The notes beneath the pieces were generated by a model. It had not been told where the DNA came from and searched no databases. It was given only the letters and a program-made list of their open reading frames with translations. This document shows, piece after piece, positions 1 to 9,835 of a stretch of 64,000 nucleotides of DNA. Origin of the DNA: Chlorokybus atmophyticus (Eukaryota; Streptophyta; Chlorokybophyceae; Chlorokybales; Chlorokybaceae); NCBI GenBank assembly GCA_009103225.1, contig RHPI01003156.1:226537-290536 (forward strand), in the 5' to 3' direction. Each line of letters starts with the position of its first letter. Position 1 is the first letter of the stretch. The position numbers were made by a program, and so were the translations under genes.

Positions 1-217
1 GTGCGTCCAGCTGCGTGCACACTTGCATGCATGGTGTGGGTCGTTCTACACAATAATTTGAGCATTAGTTGTGTGTTCTTGCTGCACATACACATCATTA
101 CACACGCATTGGCTTGTTGCACCAGCCGCGCGTGTGCTCGTGTGTGCGCGCGTGTGCGCGTGAGTGCATCTGTTACAGGGACCTCACCTTGTAGTGTTGG
201 CCCTAACCTTTGTGGCA

Positions 218-922
218 ATGGCTGAGCAAGAGCATACAGCAAGAGAGGAGGTATCTTGGGGCAATGATGTTGCTAAGACCACCCGACAGCTTACCACTGT
301 GGTTGCCACGTTGTGTGAGCAGGTAACAGAGTTAAAGCAACACGAGGCCAACATAGCTCACTGGCAACGGTCAAGTGACATCGTTGACTGTGCAATCCCA
401 AGTAAGGGACATGTTGGTGCATCTGTTGATGCAAGTGTACAGAACCACCGAGAGCGTAAGCGTAGCCATGAAGCACAGCTCTGTGAAGCTGAAGCTGATG
501 CTGCTCGGGGCCATGCTCTCATGTGTGAGGGACATGAAGAGAGCAAGAAGCCATGTATACAACAGAGATTGTCAATGGCTAGCTGCTCTGTGGACGTTGA
601 TACGCAATGTGCTTTCAGTGACTTGATGTCACGCCTTCCCCAACCATGCAATTTCGATGTGTGGGAGAACAAGTTGGGTGTACAAGTAGATACTCAATTC
701 ATGCAGCACGACTGTGCAGGCAAGTGTGTCTTGCTCAATGCACCTGTTGACGAGTTGTCAAACATGCTCAAGCACTATGTAAATTGCAAGAGCAAGAGTG
801 CGCACAACACAAGTGCATGCGTGGTTGTACCCAAGCGTCCTGGGTTGAAGACCCGCTTTGTTAAAGGCATGCAGGTCCTGGGAGAGGTCAAGCTGGGTAA
901 GGGGCAGATGCGTGTCGTGTGA
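218..922 (+). CDS. ORF1 of gypsy element 1 (gag position, no capsid seen)
   Basis: The ATG at 218 opens a 234-codon frame. The N-terminal half is charged and helical-looking (residues about 20-130) and does not resemble the capsid of element 2. The C-terminal third (about 650-890) is clearly homologous to 5740-5985 of element 2, with the shared cores VLLNAP, LKHYV-CK, HNTSACV and KGMQV. I do not recognise the first half. The frame ends where the protease-coding segment has been deleted. It could be an alternative first ORF of the family or a secondary rearrangement. Confidence 0.5.
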   Translation: MAEQEHTAREEVSWGNDVAKTTRQLTTVVATLCEQVTELKQHEANIAHWQRSSDIVDCAIPSKGHVGASVDASVQNHRERKRSHEAQLCEAEADAARGHALMCEGHEESKKPCIQQRLSMASCSVDVDTQCAFSDLMSRLPQPCNFDVWENKLGVQVDTQFMQHDCAGKCVLLNAPVDELSNMLKHYVNCKSKSAHNTSACVVVPKRPGLKTRFVKGMQVLGEVKLGKGQMRVV

Positions 923-925
923 CCT

Positions 926-1278
926 TGCATTCAGATGGGCACAATGTTGCGCCCACTGTTAGCTCTGTTTATGATGCATTAAGTACAGATGTCTTATGTT
1001 CTTTATTGAGTGCCATGCAGATGAGGGCTGTTCGCCATGGAGCTCAACCTCTTCTAGTGCTCGTCCGGCCAGTCTGTAACGACGACACTTCCACCTCAGT
1101 TGGTGAGACCGGTGGCAAGCCACCAGACACGGCCCTTGAAGGTCTGTTGTCTAAATTTTCTGATGTGTTTCAAGCTGAACTGCCTGCATTGCCACCTAAG
1201 AGGGACATCTGGCATACGACCCCTTTAGAGTCTGATGCGCAGCCTCCGTTTAGACCCGTGTATAGGCCGAGTGTATAG
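926..1278 (+). pseudogene. Remnant of the pol linker before reverse transcriptase, element 1
   Basis: This frame matches the stretch of element 2 just upstream of reverse transcriptase (6440-6740). Shared features include the segment LLSAMQ/LLFNAMQ, a GAQPLLVLV/GAEPLLILV block and the motif FQAELPALPP, then the lead-in WHTTPL to the RT domain. The RT itself is missing: the sequence jumps from the start of RT (PPFRPV) to the last part of RNase H within about 30 bp. It is not expected to be functional on its own. Confidence 0.6.
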
Positions 1279-3052
1279 ACCAACCTTGTCGAGAAGACAA
1301 GCGAGGTGGGCTGAGTACTTGTCTAGATTCAACTTTATCTGGGTTTACAAACCAGGGAGAGTGAATGTGGCAGACCTTTTGAGCCGTTCGCCATTGCTGT
1401 TGGCAGTGACAACACGTGCACGTGCACGAAACCAAGGGTGGGCACAAGCAAGTGATGCTAGTGCCAGTACTTTCGAGTTGCCATCTGTGAATGAGCAAGT
1501 TGTCAATAAGACACCAGTGGCAACAAAGATCAGCGAAATGCCAACTGAGCTCGAGAGAGCAGACAGTGAAGCACCATTGGTAGTGCACGAGCCAAGTGGG
1601 GAGGACCCAATGGCCATTGATGTGGAAGACATTTTACAGCGAATGCCTAGTGCTTATGCACTTGACACATGGTTTGTTGAGTTGCTAAAGCAGGCAGACA
1701 ACAAGATCACTTGTCACAAGAGCCTCTGCTACAGTGAGGGCAACTTGATAGTGCTAACTGCACTCGGCTTGAGGCAAAAGTGTCTGTTTAAGGCACACAT
1801 TTTCGTGTACAATGGGCACATGGGAACGGCAAAGACCATCAAGCAGCTGCAAAGACAGTATTGGTGGCCGAGCTTGGGTGCTGATGAACCTAAATATGTG
1901 GCGTGTTGTGACACTTGTCCAAGAGACAAGGCCTCGCAGAGGAAGCCAGCAAGGTTGTTGAGGCCCTTGGCTATTCTCAGCTATTACTATGAGAGTGTGA
2001 GCATGGATCTGATCACAGATCTACCTGTGACAAAGAAGGGACACAATGCTATCGTTATCTTTGTTGATCGCTTGACCAAGATGATCAGATTTAGGCTCTG
2101 TCGCACAGACTTTTATGCGCAAGAGTTTGCGTTTGTCTTTGTGAAGTCGGTGTTTAGATCACACGGTGTACTCAAAGAGTTGGTGTCTGACCGTGACCCC
2201 AACTTTGTGAGCCAGTTTTGGCAGGCTGTGTGCCGGTACTTGGGGACTAAGCAGAGCTTGAGCACTGCTTACCATCCACAGAGTGATGGACAGACGGAGC
2301 GCGTTAATCAGGTGTTGGAAGAAGTGCTACGCCACTACACGTCACCTAGGTTCGATGATTGGGATGTGTATCTGCCACTTGCTGAGTTCGCTGTGAACAA
2401 TGCATGGCATGAGTCGCTAAGAAGCACTCCTTTCTATCTGAACTACGGTCGTCATGTGTTGACACCCATGTCTCTAAATGTTGAGCCATTCAGCAAAGTG
2501 CCGATGGCTAAAGACTTCACAGAGAGCATGCATGCCTCGTTGGCACATGCAAAAGATTGCTTGAGAGCAGCACAAGACAGGCAAAAGATGTATGCCAACA
2601 GGCAACGTAGGCCTGGAGATGAGCTCCAAGTTGGAGATCAAGTGTTGTTGAGCTCGAAGAACGTTCAACTCAAAACAAAAGGGGTACGTAAGTCGCTACC
2701 ATTCCGCATCACCGACAGTGTTGGTGACCTTGCCTTTCGGTTTGACTTGCCGAAGAGCATGCGAGTACATGATGTGTTTCATGTAGCACTGCTGAAACAG
2801 TACAAGAGTGACGGTCCAGTGCAACCCCCTCCCCCTCCGGTTGAGGTTGAGGGCGATCTCGAGTATGAGGTCGAGGCCATTGTTGGCAAACAGTTCAGAA
2901 AGTACAAGAGGAACTTTTGGATCCAATACTTGGTGAAGTGGCTTGGTTATGGCGAAGAGCATAACACCTGGGAGCCGAAAACCAACTTGGCAACCTGTGC
3001 TGCCTTGTTGGAGGAGTTTGAGAATGAGCTCAACTCAACAGGTGCCACTTGA
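1235..3052 (+). CDS. Integrase-chromodomain polyprotein fragment (gypsy element 1)
   Basis: An ATG at 1235 opens an uninterrupted 605-aa frame. It begins with the tail of RNase H (SRRQARWAEYLSRF, then GRVNVADLLSRSP), followed by the integrase zinc-binding region (H and H near HIFVYNGH, then CCDTC), the catalytic core with Asp in SMDLITDLP, Asp in SDRDPNF and Glu in GQTERVNQ, the GPY-type C-terminal region, a proline run (QPPPPPVE) and a chromodomain (YEVEAIVG, then YLVKWLGY and NTWEP). A chromodomain at the integrase end defines chromoviruses, which use it to target chromatin. It is better preserved than the same region of element 2, which carries several stops. Confidence 0.85.
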   Translation: MRSLRLDPCIGRVYRPTLSRRQARWAEYLSRFNFIWVYKPGRVNVADLLSRSPLLLAVTTRARARNQGWAQASDASASTFELPSVNEQVVNKTPVATKISEMPTELERADSEAPLVVHEPSGEDPMAIDVEDILQRMPSAYALDTWFVELLKQADNKITCHKSLCYSEGNLIVLTALGLRQKCLFKAHIFVYNGHMGTAKTIKQLQRQYWWPSLGADEPKYVACCDTCPRDKASQRKPARLLRPLAILSYYYESVSMDLITDLPVTKKGHNAIVIFVDRLTKMIRFRLCRTDFYAQEFAFVFVKSVFRSHGVLKELVSDRDPNFVSQFWQAVCRYLGTKQSLSTAYHPQSDGQTERVNQVLEEVLRHYTSPRFDDWDVYLPLAEFAVNNAWHESLRSTPFYLNYGRHVLTPMSLNVEPFSKVPMAKDFTESMHASLAHAKDCLRAAQDRQKMYANRQRRPGDELQVGDQVLLSSKNVQLKTKGVRKSLPFRITDSVGDLAFRFDLPKSMRVHDVFHVALLKQYKSDGPVQPPPPPVEVEGDLEYEVEAIVGKQFRKYKRNFWIQYLVKWLGYGEEHNTWEPKTNLATCAALLEEFENELNSTGAT

Positions 3053-3291
3053 GAGCGTGTGCTCAGAGCTACTAGTGCTCAGCCTGGAGGAGCATGTGCA
3101 CATGCCCACATCATCTTCATGTAACATACCAACACCGCATGCACGGGTACACAGTACCAGAGTTGGTTGTTACTCCCACGACTTGCACTACTTTCACGTG
3201 AAGCACTGCCACTCAATTAGGCCTGGCCAGCCTGGCTGCGGTTTGTGCGGGACTAGTGTCCCACCCTTTTGCAACGCGGTCGTTGCAATGC

Positions 3292-3304
3292 AAGTGGGGA
3301 GAAA
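3292..3304 (+). other. Polypurine tract of element 1
   Basis: The purine-rich AAGTGGGGAGAAA sits directly before the LTR start TGTCACGCCC. The same arrangement (AAGTGGGGAGGAA) precedes the LTR at 9836. This is the expected plus-strand primer site. Confidence 0.75.
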
Positions 3305-3533
3305 TGTCACGCCCACAGGGCAGGCAAAAGTCATCCTCTGTTCCTTACTTATGTGGTAAGTAAGATGAGACCAAGTGGGGACCCACACGCAAGCGTGTGT
3401 AGTGCTTGTGGGCGTGCTCTCATGTAGGTCTGCTCTAGAGCCTGTGCGGCCTTGAGCATGATGAACTACACAAGGCATGATGGCAAGCACAGGGCTGATC
3501 ATGGCCGATGAGACATCATGTGATGTACAGAGA

Positions 3534-3745
3534 CATATGTGTGCATATGTGTGCATATGTGTGCATATGTCCGCATATGTCCGCATGTGTATGCATGTGT
3601 TTGCATATGTGTGCACATGTACGCATATGAGAGCATATGCGTGCATGAGAGGTATGTACTAGATGTATGCATGTATATGCATGCATGCGCATATGTGTGC
3701 ATATGCGCGCATATGTATGCATAAGGATGCATATGTATGCATGAA
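3534..3745. repeat. CATATG-type tandem tract inside the LTR
   Basis: Runs of GTGCATATGT and close variants are repeated over about 210 bp. The other LTR has a shorter version (about 10040-10170). This accounts for most of the length difference between the two LTRs. Confidence 0.85.
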
Positions 3746-4014
3746 TATGATGTCCTAGGCTGATGTAACCAGCCAAAGACGTTCACAACGTCCAAGGATG
3801 ATGTGTGTGATGTCCTAGGCTGATGTGACCAGCCTAGGGGCGTTCACAATGTCCGAGGCTGATGTGTGATCAGTCTTGGGCGTTGATAAGATGTCTTATG
3901 GCTGATGTGGCTACTCCTAGGCATGAGTATAGGTCAACGCAGCTATGACAAGGCAAGTAGCCTTGGACATGGTTGTTCTAGGTTGGAGAGCAGCAAAGAG
4001 GGGGTATATGAACG

Positions 4015-4034
4015 GCCTCAACAAGTGTTGAGGC
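4015..4034 (+). promoter_or_regulatory. Conserved LTR hairpin next to a TATA-like box
   Basis: Perfect 9-bp arms (GCCTCAACA / TGTTGAGGC) with a 2-nt spacer lie 11 bp after GTATATGAAC. The same block is intact at 10382-10401 in the other LTR. The position is compatible with the U3/R boundary. The function is inferred. Confidence 0.45.
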
Positions 4035-4327
4035 AGCTCAGCATGTGCATACTCTTGCGTGTGGGGTGCCTAGTTCAGTTGTTCAAGGGGCTCTCCCTCT
4101 TATCCCAAGTGGGTTGTAGTGTCCGTAGCAGCCTTGCACATAAGTGGGGTGTGCTTGAGTGTGTGTGAGCTAAGTGGACGGTTTGTTGTGCATCCTCTCC
4201 ATCCCGTTGCGGTGCTGGTCATTCCTTCAACAATGTGCTGCACCGTGGTATGTTGTGAAGAAGTTCTTGTGCGTGTGCACAAGTATGTGACATACACGAG
4301 CAGGTAAGTGTGTGTCTCACGTTACAT

Positions 4328-4345
4328 TGGACTTGGAGCTTGTTT
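4328..4345 (+). other. Putative primer binding site
   Basis: The sequence one base after the LTR end begins TGGACTTGGAGC. A PBS normally starts TGG, complementary to the tRNA CCA end. I cannot assign the tRNA by eye. Confidence 0.4.
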
Positions 4346-4642
4346 TCAAGCCTTGCATGCTTGCCCATCAGCTTGTACACTTGCTACACGGTGCGTGTGT
4401 TGCATTCTTTGCTTGCACACGCTACATGGCAGTGTTTGCACGCTGATTGTGCATGTAGTTGGTTGCACCAGCTGCACGCACACTTGCATGCACGGTGTGG
4501 GTTGTATTCACGCTGGTTTGCGCACTGGTTGTGTGCATTTTCGTTGCATTTTGCTGCGTGCATAGCTGGACTTGTGCGCGCGTGTGTTTGTTGAACACTA
4601 CACTCATTACGTGCTTGTGCACGAGCAGATTTTCACTCGACA

Positions 4643-5631
4643 ATGACTTATCCGAATGCCAACGCACTCGCGGCCCAGATGATGGAGCAGCAAAACCAGG
4701 TGCAAGCCATGGTCACGGCCAATGCCTCCATAAAGGAGCAACACGAGCAGCAGCTAGCCAAGATGGCAATAGCAAACACCCACAAGATGATGCCACGCTT
4801 GGAGTTCTTCGCCGGTGCCAATGATGGGAAGGGCGAGGATCTTGGTGTTGCCGTGCGTGACCGGCTTTCAGGTTGTAAGCGTGTGTTGCATGCCGCTGAG
4901 GTATTGCCTGGGCTTGAGGCCAAAGCGGTGTCGCTTTTGGCATCCTACTTGCGGGGAAGTGCTGCCCGCATGTGGGAAGGGGCTTCCCCACGTCTTGAGG
5001 CTGTTGGCAAGGATGTCGCAAGCCTTGACGTGTTTGAGACTGCTATGTTGCAGGCCTACGGGGGTGTGAACCCGTTACAAAAGGCGCGTGACAAGTTGAG
5101 ACGCTCGAAAGTCAAGCCCTATCAGTCCATTGAGGACTTCACTGTCGACTTCGAGTTGGTGTGTGCCAAAGTTGGCCCCGACATGCCCTTGTCAGAGGTA
5201 AAGAAGATGGACAAGTACTGGGCGGCTTTGCCTGAGGATACGGCGAAGCAATTGACCTTCATGGAGGGCCTGGAGTCCTTCACGCATGCTGATTATGACT
5301 TGATGAAGCGCACGGCTGTGCAGTATGACAACAGCCAGCGCATAATCAACCAGGCACGGAAGTTGGCCATTGTTGCCAACCAGCCCTTGAGCTCGACCAC
5401 TCCCGCTATGGAAGTGGCAGTGGCAACAACAGTCGCAAGCGCGGCCGCCCAGACGGCAAGGGCAAGCAGCCCTTTCAGCCAGGCAACAAGAAGCGCGCTA
5501 CCAGCATCCCTGGAGTCAGCGTGGAGCTGAGGAATGCACGCTTCAAAGCCGGACTTTGTCTCAAGTGCGGGGAGAAAGGCCATCACGTGGCGAACTGCCC
5601 CAACCCCTCCAACGACAAGCCTGTCGCATAG
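4643..5631 (+). pseudogene. Gag: capsid and CCHC zinc knuckle, one frameshift
   Basis: The ATG at 4643 starts a capsid-like frame with the Ty3-type retrotransposon gag pattern (ASYLRGSAARMWEG, then FETAMLQAYG and KVKPYQSIEDF). The original frame continues without homology to 5530. The Gly/Lys-rich tail and the zinc knuckle CLKCGEKGHHVANC (C-x2-C-x4-H-x4-C, about 5566-5607) lie in another frame that closes with TAG at 5629-5631. The shift must lie near 5390-5405. It could be a mutation, a programmed shift or a sequencing error. Confidence 0.8.
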
Positions 5632-6610
5632 AAACTCGGGGTGGAGAGCTGTTCTACTAGTAGCCCTGTACAGCCAGCTTGCCAACTCTGTAAGTTGCTT
5701 GATGACTGTTGGCAATCCACATGCTTCCCTGTTGACATGCGATGTTGCTGTGTGGGAAAACGATGTGGGTGTGCCTGTTGACTCCGAATTTCTGATGCAT
5801 GACTGTGTGAGCAAGCAAGTGCTGCTTAATGCGCCCTTTGACAAGTTGTCAACGGTGCTCAAGCACTATGTTGAGTGCAAGATTAGAAGCCCGCATAACA
5901 CAAGTGCATGTGTCATTGTGCCCGCGTATAGAGGACCATGGTCGTCCCTTATAAAGGGTATGCAAGTCATTCAGGAGATTGACAAGTCACAAACTGGGAT
6001 AGGGTGCTATGTGCGTGTCATGTATGACCCGCCTGTTCTCCACTGCGGAAATCACTTGGACCTTACATGGTTGTTCAAGGCGTCAGTGGCACGCATACCA
6101 GCTACTCTGATGATAGGTACTAGTACACCGAAGAACTTTATAAGTGAGTCTCTGGTGCGGCGTCTTGGCATTCATGTTGAGAAGGCAAGTGAGGCAGTGA
6201 CCTCACTAAATGAGCATGAGATCCCAGTCAAAGGGTCCGTGCATCTGTCTTTGCGTGTGCAAGGCTATCATGCTCAACTGAGGTTCTTGGTTGTGCCAGT
6301 TGAAGTACCAGGTGTTGACGTCATTCTTGGTGCTCGCTGGGAGCGTGCTAATGGCCTGCGCACAGATGCAGACACTGGCCTTTGCAGCGTGCGCAAAGGG
6401 CGAGGGCGTGTGACCCTGAGAGCTGAAGGGTGTGATATCATGCCCTCTACTCGTGGTGACACATCAAGTGATGTGTTCCCTCTGTTGTTTAATGCCATGC
6501 AGGTGAAAAGAGCTGTGCGCAGAGGTGCTGAACCTCTTCTTATCCTCGTCAAGCCTCTTGCCAACAATGATGGCACCACTCCACCCGATAAGACTGTTAG
6601 CAGCTCATAG
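5632..6610 (+). pseudogene. Pol N-terminal part: conserved block and retropepsin-like domain
   Basis: One open frame. Residues coded by 5730-6000 form the block shared with element 1 (HDCVSKQVLLNAP, LKHYVECK, HNTSACVIVP, KGMQVIQE). It is followed by a retropepsin-like fold region (LMIGTSTPKNFISESLV, then VPGVDVILGARW). The usual catalytic D-S/T-G triad is not seen: the position reads IGTS, so the protease looks inactive. It ends with TAG at 6608-6610 before the RT domain. Confidence 0.65.
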
Positions 6611-7521
6611 AACAATGCACTTGACGCTCTGCTGCATGAGTATTTTGATGTGTTTCAAGCTGAGCTGCCTTAGTTGCCTCCTGAGCGGGAAGTGTGGCAC
6701 ACTATCCCTCTCGTATAGGAGGACAACCTCCATTTAGGCCTGTGCATAAGCTAAGTCCAGCTGAGTTTGCGGACATGGAGAGGCAAATCAGGGCCTTGCT
6801 TGCGAAGGGATTGATTGAGCCAAGTAGCTCTCCCTTTGGAGCACCCATTCTGTTCGTACTTAAGAAGGATGGCAGGCTGCGCATGTGCGTGGACTATAGG
6901 GCCTTAAACAAGCTTATCATTAAGAATAGGTATCCGTTGCCAAGGATAGATGATTTGCTCTATCAACTGAGCGGGGCCTCACTGTTCAGCTCCTTGAACT
7001 TGATCAGTGGGTACCACCAGATCCGGATCACACCGAAAGATGTGCCCAAGACAGCGTTTAAAACGCGTGTGGGACACTTTCAGAACAAAGTGCTGCCATT
7101 TGGGCTGATGAATGCGCCAGCTACCTTCTAAGCTATGATGAACCGTGTGTTTCACAAGGTGATTGGGAAGACAGTACTTGTGTACTTGGATGACATTATG
7201 GTCTTCAGTAAAGACCCTGAGTCACATGTTGCACATGTGCGTGAGGTCCTTAAAACGCTGCGTGCGAACAAGTTCTTTGCGTACATGCCCAAGTGTGAGT
7301 TTGGGAAGACGGAACTTAAGTTCTTGGAGCACATTGTAAGCAAGGAGGGCGTGCGCCCTGACCCCAAGAAGGTTGCTAAGGTCCAAGATTGGCCCGCACC
7401 CAAGAACGTGCATGAGCTGCGAGCATTCTTGGGGCTAAGCAACTATTTCCGGAAGTACATTCTTAGATACTCATCGCGAGTTGCTCCTCTCACAAACTTG
7501 CTACGTGACAAGGTTGTGTAG
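6611..7521 (+). pseudogene. Reverse transcriptase domain, interrupted by stops
   Basis: RT motifs are all visible: [68 protein letters not shown], and the catalytic YLDD in VLVYLDDIMVFS. A TAA at 7129-7131 falls between ATF and the next conserved segment. A TAG at 7519-7521 lies at the connection to RNase H, and two further TAGs lie in the lead-in (about 6674 and 6716). Domain length and order are normal for Ty3/gypsy. Confidence 0.9.
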
Positions 7522-8007
7522 AAGTGGGGACACGTGCAACAGGTTGCCTTTGACTCTATTAAAGAGGCTCTGGTGACAGCATCTGTGTTACAGTTGCCAG
7601 ACTTCACCAGGCCCTTTGAGGTGATTAGCGATGCATCTAGATGGCACGGGAGCTGTGTTGCTTCAGGGTGGACACCCTCCCGCGTACTTGAGCAAGAAGT
7701 TCTCTGCTGCTGAGAGAAACTATACCACAACTGAACAAGAATTGTTGGGAGTGGTCCATGCGCTACAGGAGTGGCACTGCTATCTGGAGGGGGTGGAAGG
7801 TGGGTTCACGGTGATTGCCGATCACAACCACTTGTTTTCTTTCAGACCCAACCAACCCTGTCCCGAAGACAAGCAAGGTGGGCTGTGTCTTTGTCGCCTT
7901 TCAACTTTACTTGGGTGTATCGTCCAGGTAGGGTAAATGTGGCAGATCCCTTGAGTCGCTCGCCTTTGTTATTGGCAGCAACGACACATGCACGTGCACG
8001 CAGTTGA
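7522..8007 (+). pseudogene. RNase H domain, two frameshifts
   Basis: Segments FEVISDAS, then GAVLLQGGHPPAYLSKKFS, TTTEQELLGVVHALQEW, and finally PTLSRRQARWAVSLS and GRVNVADPLSRSP, lie in three different frames. The first shift is at about 7630 and the second near 7850. The order is that of Ty3-type RNase H. The end matches the RNase H tail kept in element 1. Confidence 0.8.
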
Positions 8008-9587
8008 GGGTGGGCACAATCTGATGACACAAGTGCAAGTACATCAACGCAGCTAGCAACATGTGAGTTGCCAGTTGCAAGTGAGGCAGCGGTGATGCAC
8101 CAATGGTAGCTTCCATTGCAAGTGGGGAGGACCCACTGGCTGTTGATGTTGAAGACATTGTGGCACGTCTACTACGGCTTATGCACTTGACAACTGGTTT
8201 GCCTAGCTGCTCAAGCAAGGAGACGACAAGATCACTTGTCACAAATGGTTGTGGTACAGCGAGGGCAAGATGATTGTGCCAGATGCACTCGGACTTAGGC
8301 AAGAATGCTTGTTTGAGGCACACAATGTTGTATACAGCGGTCACATGAGCATGACCAAGACCAACAAGTTACTGCAGCGACAGTACTGGTGGCCGACATT
8401 GGTTGCTGATGCAACCGAGTATGCAAAGTTGTGACACTTGTCAACGTGACAAGGCCTCACACCGCAAGCCAGCAGGGCTACTTAAGCCGTTGGCTATCCC
8501 AAGCTATCAATGGGAGAGTGTGCGCATGGATCCAATTACAGATCTGCCCGAGACAAAACAAGGGCATGATGCCATCATTGTCTTTGTTGATCGGTTGACC
8601 AAGATGGTCCGGTTTGAGCCATGTCGCACAGATGTGAGCGCGCAAGAGTTTGCGTATGCTTTTGTGAACACGGTGTTCAAACTGCACGGTGTACCAAAAG
8701 AGTTAGTATCAGACCGTGATCCCAGGTTTACCAGTCAGTGACAGGCTGTGTGCCAATACTTGGGAACAAAGCAGAGCTTGAGCACAGCTTACCAACCACA
8801 GAGTGATGGACACACGGAGCGTGCAAACCAGGTGCTTGACGACATGCTGTGCCACTACACGTCACCCAGGTTTGATGACTGAGATGTGCACCTTGCATTG
8901 GCCGAGTTTGCTGTAAACAATGCATGGCAAGAGTCAACGCACAGCACTCCGTTCTTTCTCAACTATGGTCGTCATCCGTTGACACCAATGTCTCTGCAAG
9001 TTCAGCCATTTAGCAAAGTGCCAACAGCTAGAGACTTTACAGAGCAAATGCATGCTGCATTGGCAAGTGCCAATGACTGATTGGTAGCAGCCCAAGATCT
9101 GCAAAAGATGTATGCTGATCGGCAGCGCAAGCCTGGTGCTGGTCTTGAAGTAGGAGACAAGGTCTTGCTGAGTTCTAAGAACATTAGACTCAAGACCATT
9201 GGTGTGCACAAGCTTCTGCCCAGGTGGCTATGGCCGTTCACAATTACAGCAGCTGTTGGTGACCGTGCCTTTAGGCTTTAACTGCCAAAGAGCATGCGGA
9301 TCCACAGTGTGTTCCACGAGGCACTGTTGAAGCCGTACAGAAGTGATGGCCCAGTGCAGCCTCCTCCACCTCCAGTTGAGGTAGAGGGAGACCTCGAGTA
9401 TGAGGTCGAGGCAGTTGTTGGCAAGAGGTTTCGGAAGTACAAGAAGACCTTCCGCATTGAATATCTTGTCAAGTGGCTTGGTTATGGCGAAGAGTATACC
9501 ACCTGGGAGCCTATTTTCAACTTGACAAACTGTGCTGACAAGTTGGGTGAGTTTGAGAGTGAGCTCAAATCCACAGGTGCCACTTGA
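8008..9587 (+). pseudogene. Integrase and chromodomain, decayed copy
   Basis: The zinc-binding region (EAHNVVYSGH, then SCDTCQRDK in a shifted frame), catalytic residues in RMDPITDLP, SDRDPRF and GHTERAN, the C-terminal region and a chromodomain (YEVEAVVG, YLVKWLGY, TTWEP) are all present. In-frame stops occur near 8739, 8880, 9078 and 9279. The last frame (9294-9587) is intact through the chromodomain. Confidence 0.85.
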
Positions 9588-9835
9588 GAGCATGTGCTCG
9601 GGTTGCAACATAGGTGTTGTACAAACACGTGCAACTTTCTCTTCTATGTGACATGCCAATACGCGCGCACTGGTACTTAGTATCAGAGTTGGTTGTCACT
9701 CCCGCGACTTGCATTTTGTTTTATTCATAGTGTGCAGTGGTTCAGCAGGCTTGGCCAACCTGGCTGGCAATCATCGTGCGGGGCAATGAGCTCCATTGAT
9801 TGCAACATGGGAGTTGCAATGCAAGTGGGGAGGAA

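Larger units (their letters stand above)
1..3304 (+). mobile_element. Ty3/gypsy chromovirus, element 1, internal region (internally deleted)
   Basis: Internal part of an LTR retrotransposon that runs in from the left edge. Bases 1-60 match the untranslated leader of element 2 near 4470-4530, so its own 5' LTR should lie just outside the window. Compared with element 2 it lacks the capsid and zinc-knuckle part of gag, the protease (join near 905-930) and nearly all of reverse transcriptase and RNase H (join near 1260-1285). The integrase-chromodomain frame is uninterrupted. It ends in a polypurine tract followed by the LTR at 3305. It is a deletion derivative that could move only with help from other copies. 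Confidence 0.85.
3305..4326 (+). repeat. Gypsy LTR (3' LTR of element 1, 5' LTR of element 2)
   Basis: It starts TGTCACGCCC and ends CACGTTACA, and the same ends bound the copy at 9836-10698. It is longer than that copy mainly because of an expanded CATATG-type tandem tract (3534-3745). It also holds 3-4 diverged units built on GATGTCCTAGGCTGATGTG (about 3749-3915), a TATA-like GTATATGAAC at 4004, and a 9-bp-arm hairpin at 4015-4034. It sits between two internal regions, so it serves as 3' LTR for one element and 5' LTR for the next. Confidence 0.85.
4327..9835 (+). mobile_element. Ty3/gypsy chromovirus, element 2, internal region (complete order, decayed)
   Basis: It holds leader, gag with zinc knuckle, an unassigned conserved block, a retropepsin-like segment, reverse transcriptase, RNase H, integrase and chromodomain in chromovirus order, flanked by LTRs 3305-4326 and 9836-10698. 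At least four frameshifts and about eight in-frame stops interrupt it, so it is non-autonomous. The polypurine tract AAGTGGGGAGGAA ends at 9835. Confidence 0.9.

Noticed and set aside
3499-3795. Frames rich in His-Met-Tyr-Thr in the LTR
   Set aside because: They arise from the CATATG-type tandem repeat and appear in several frames on both strands.
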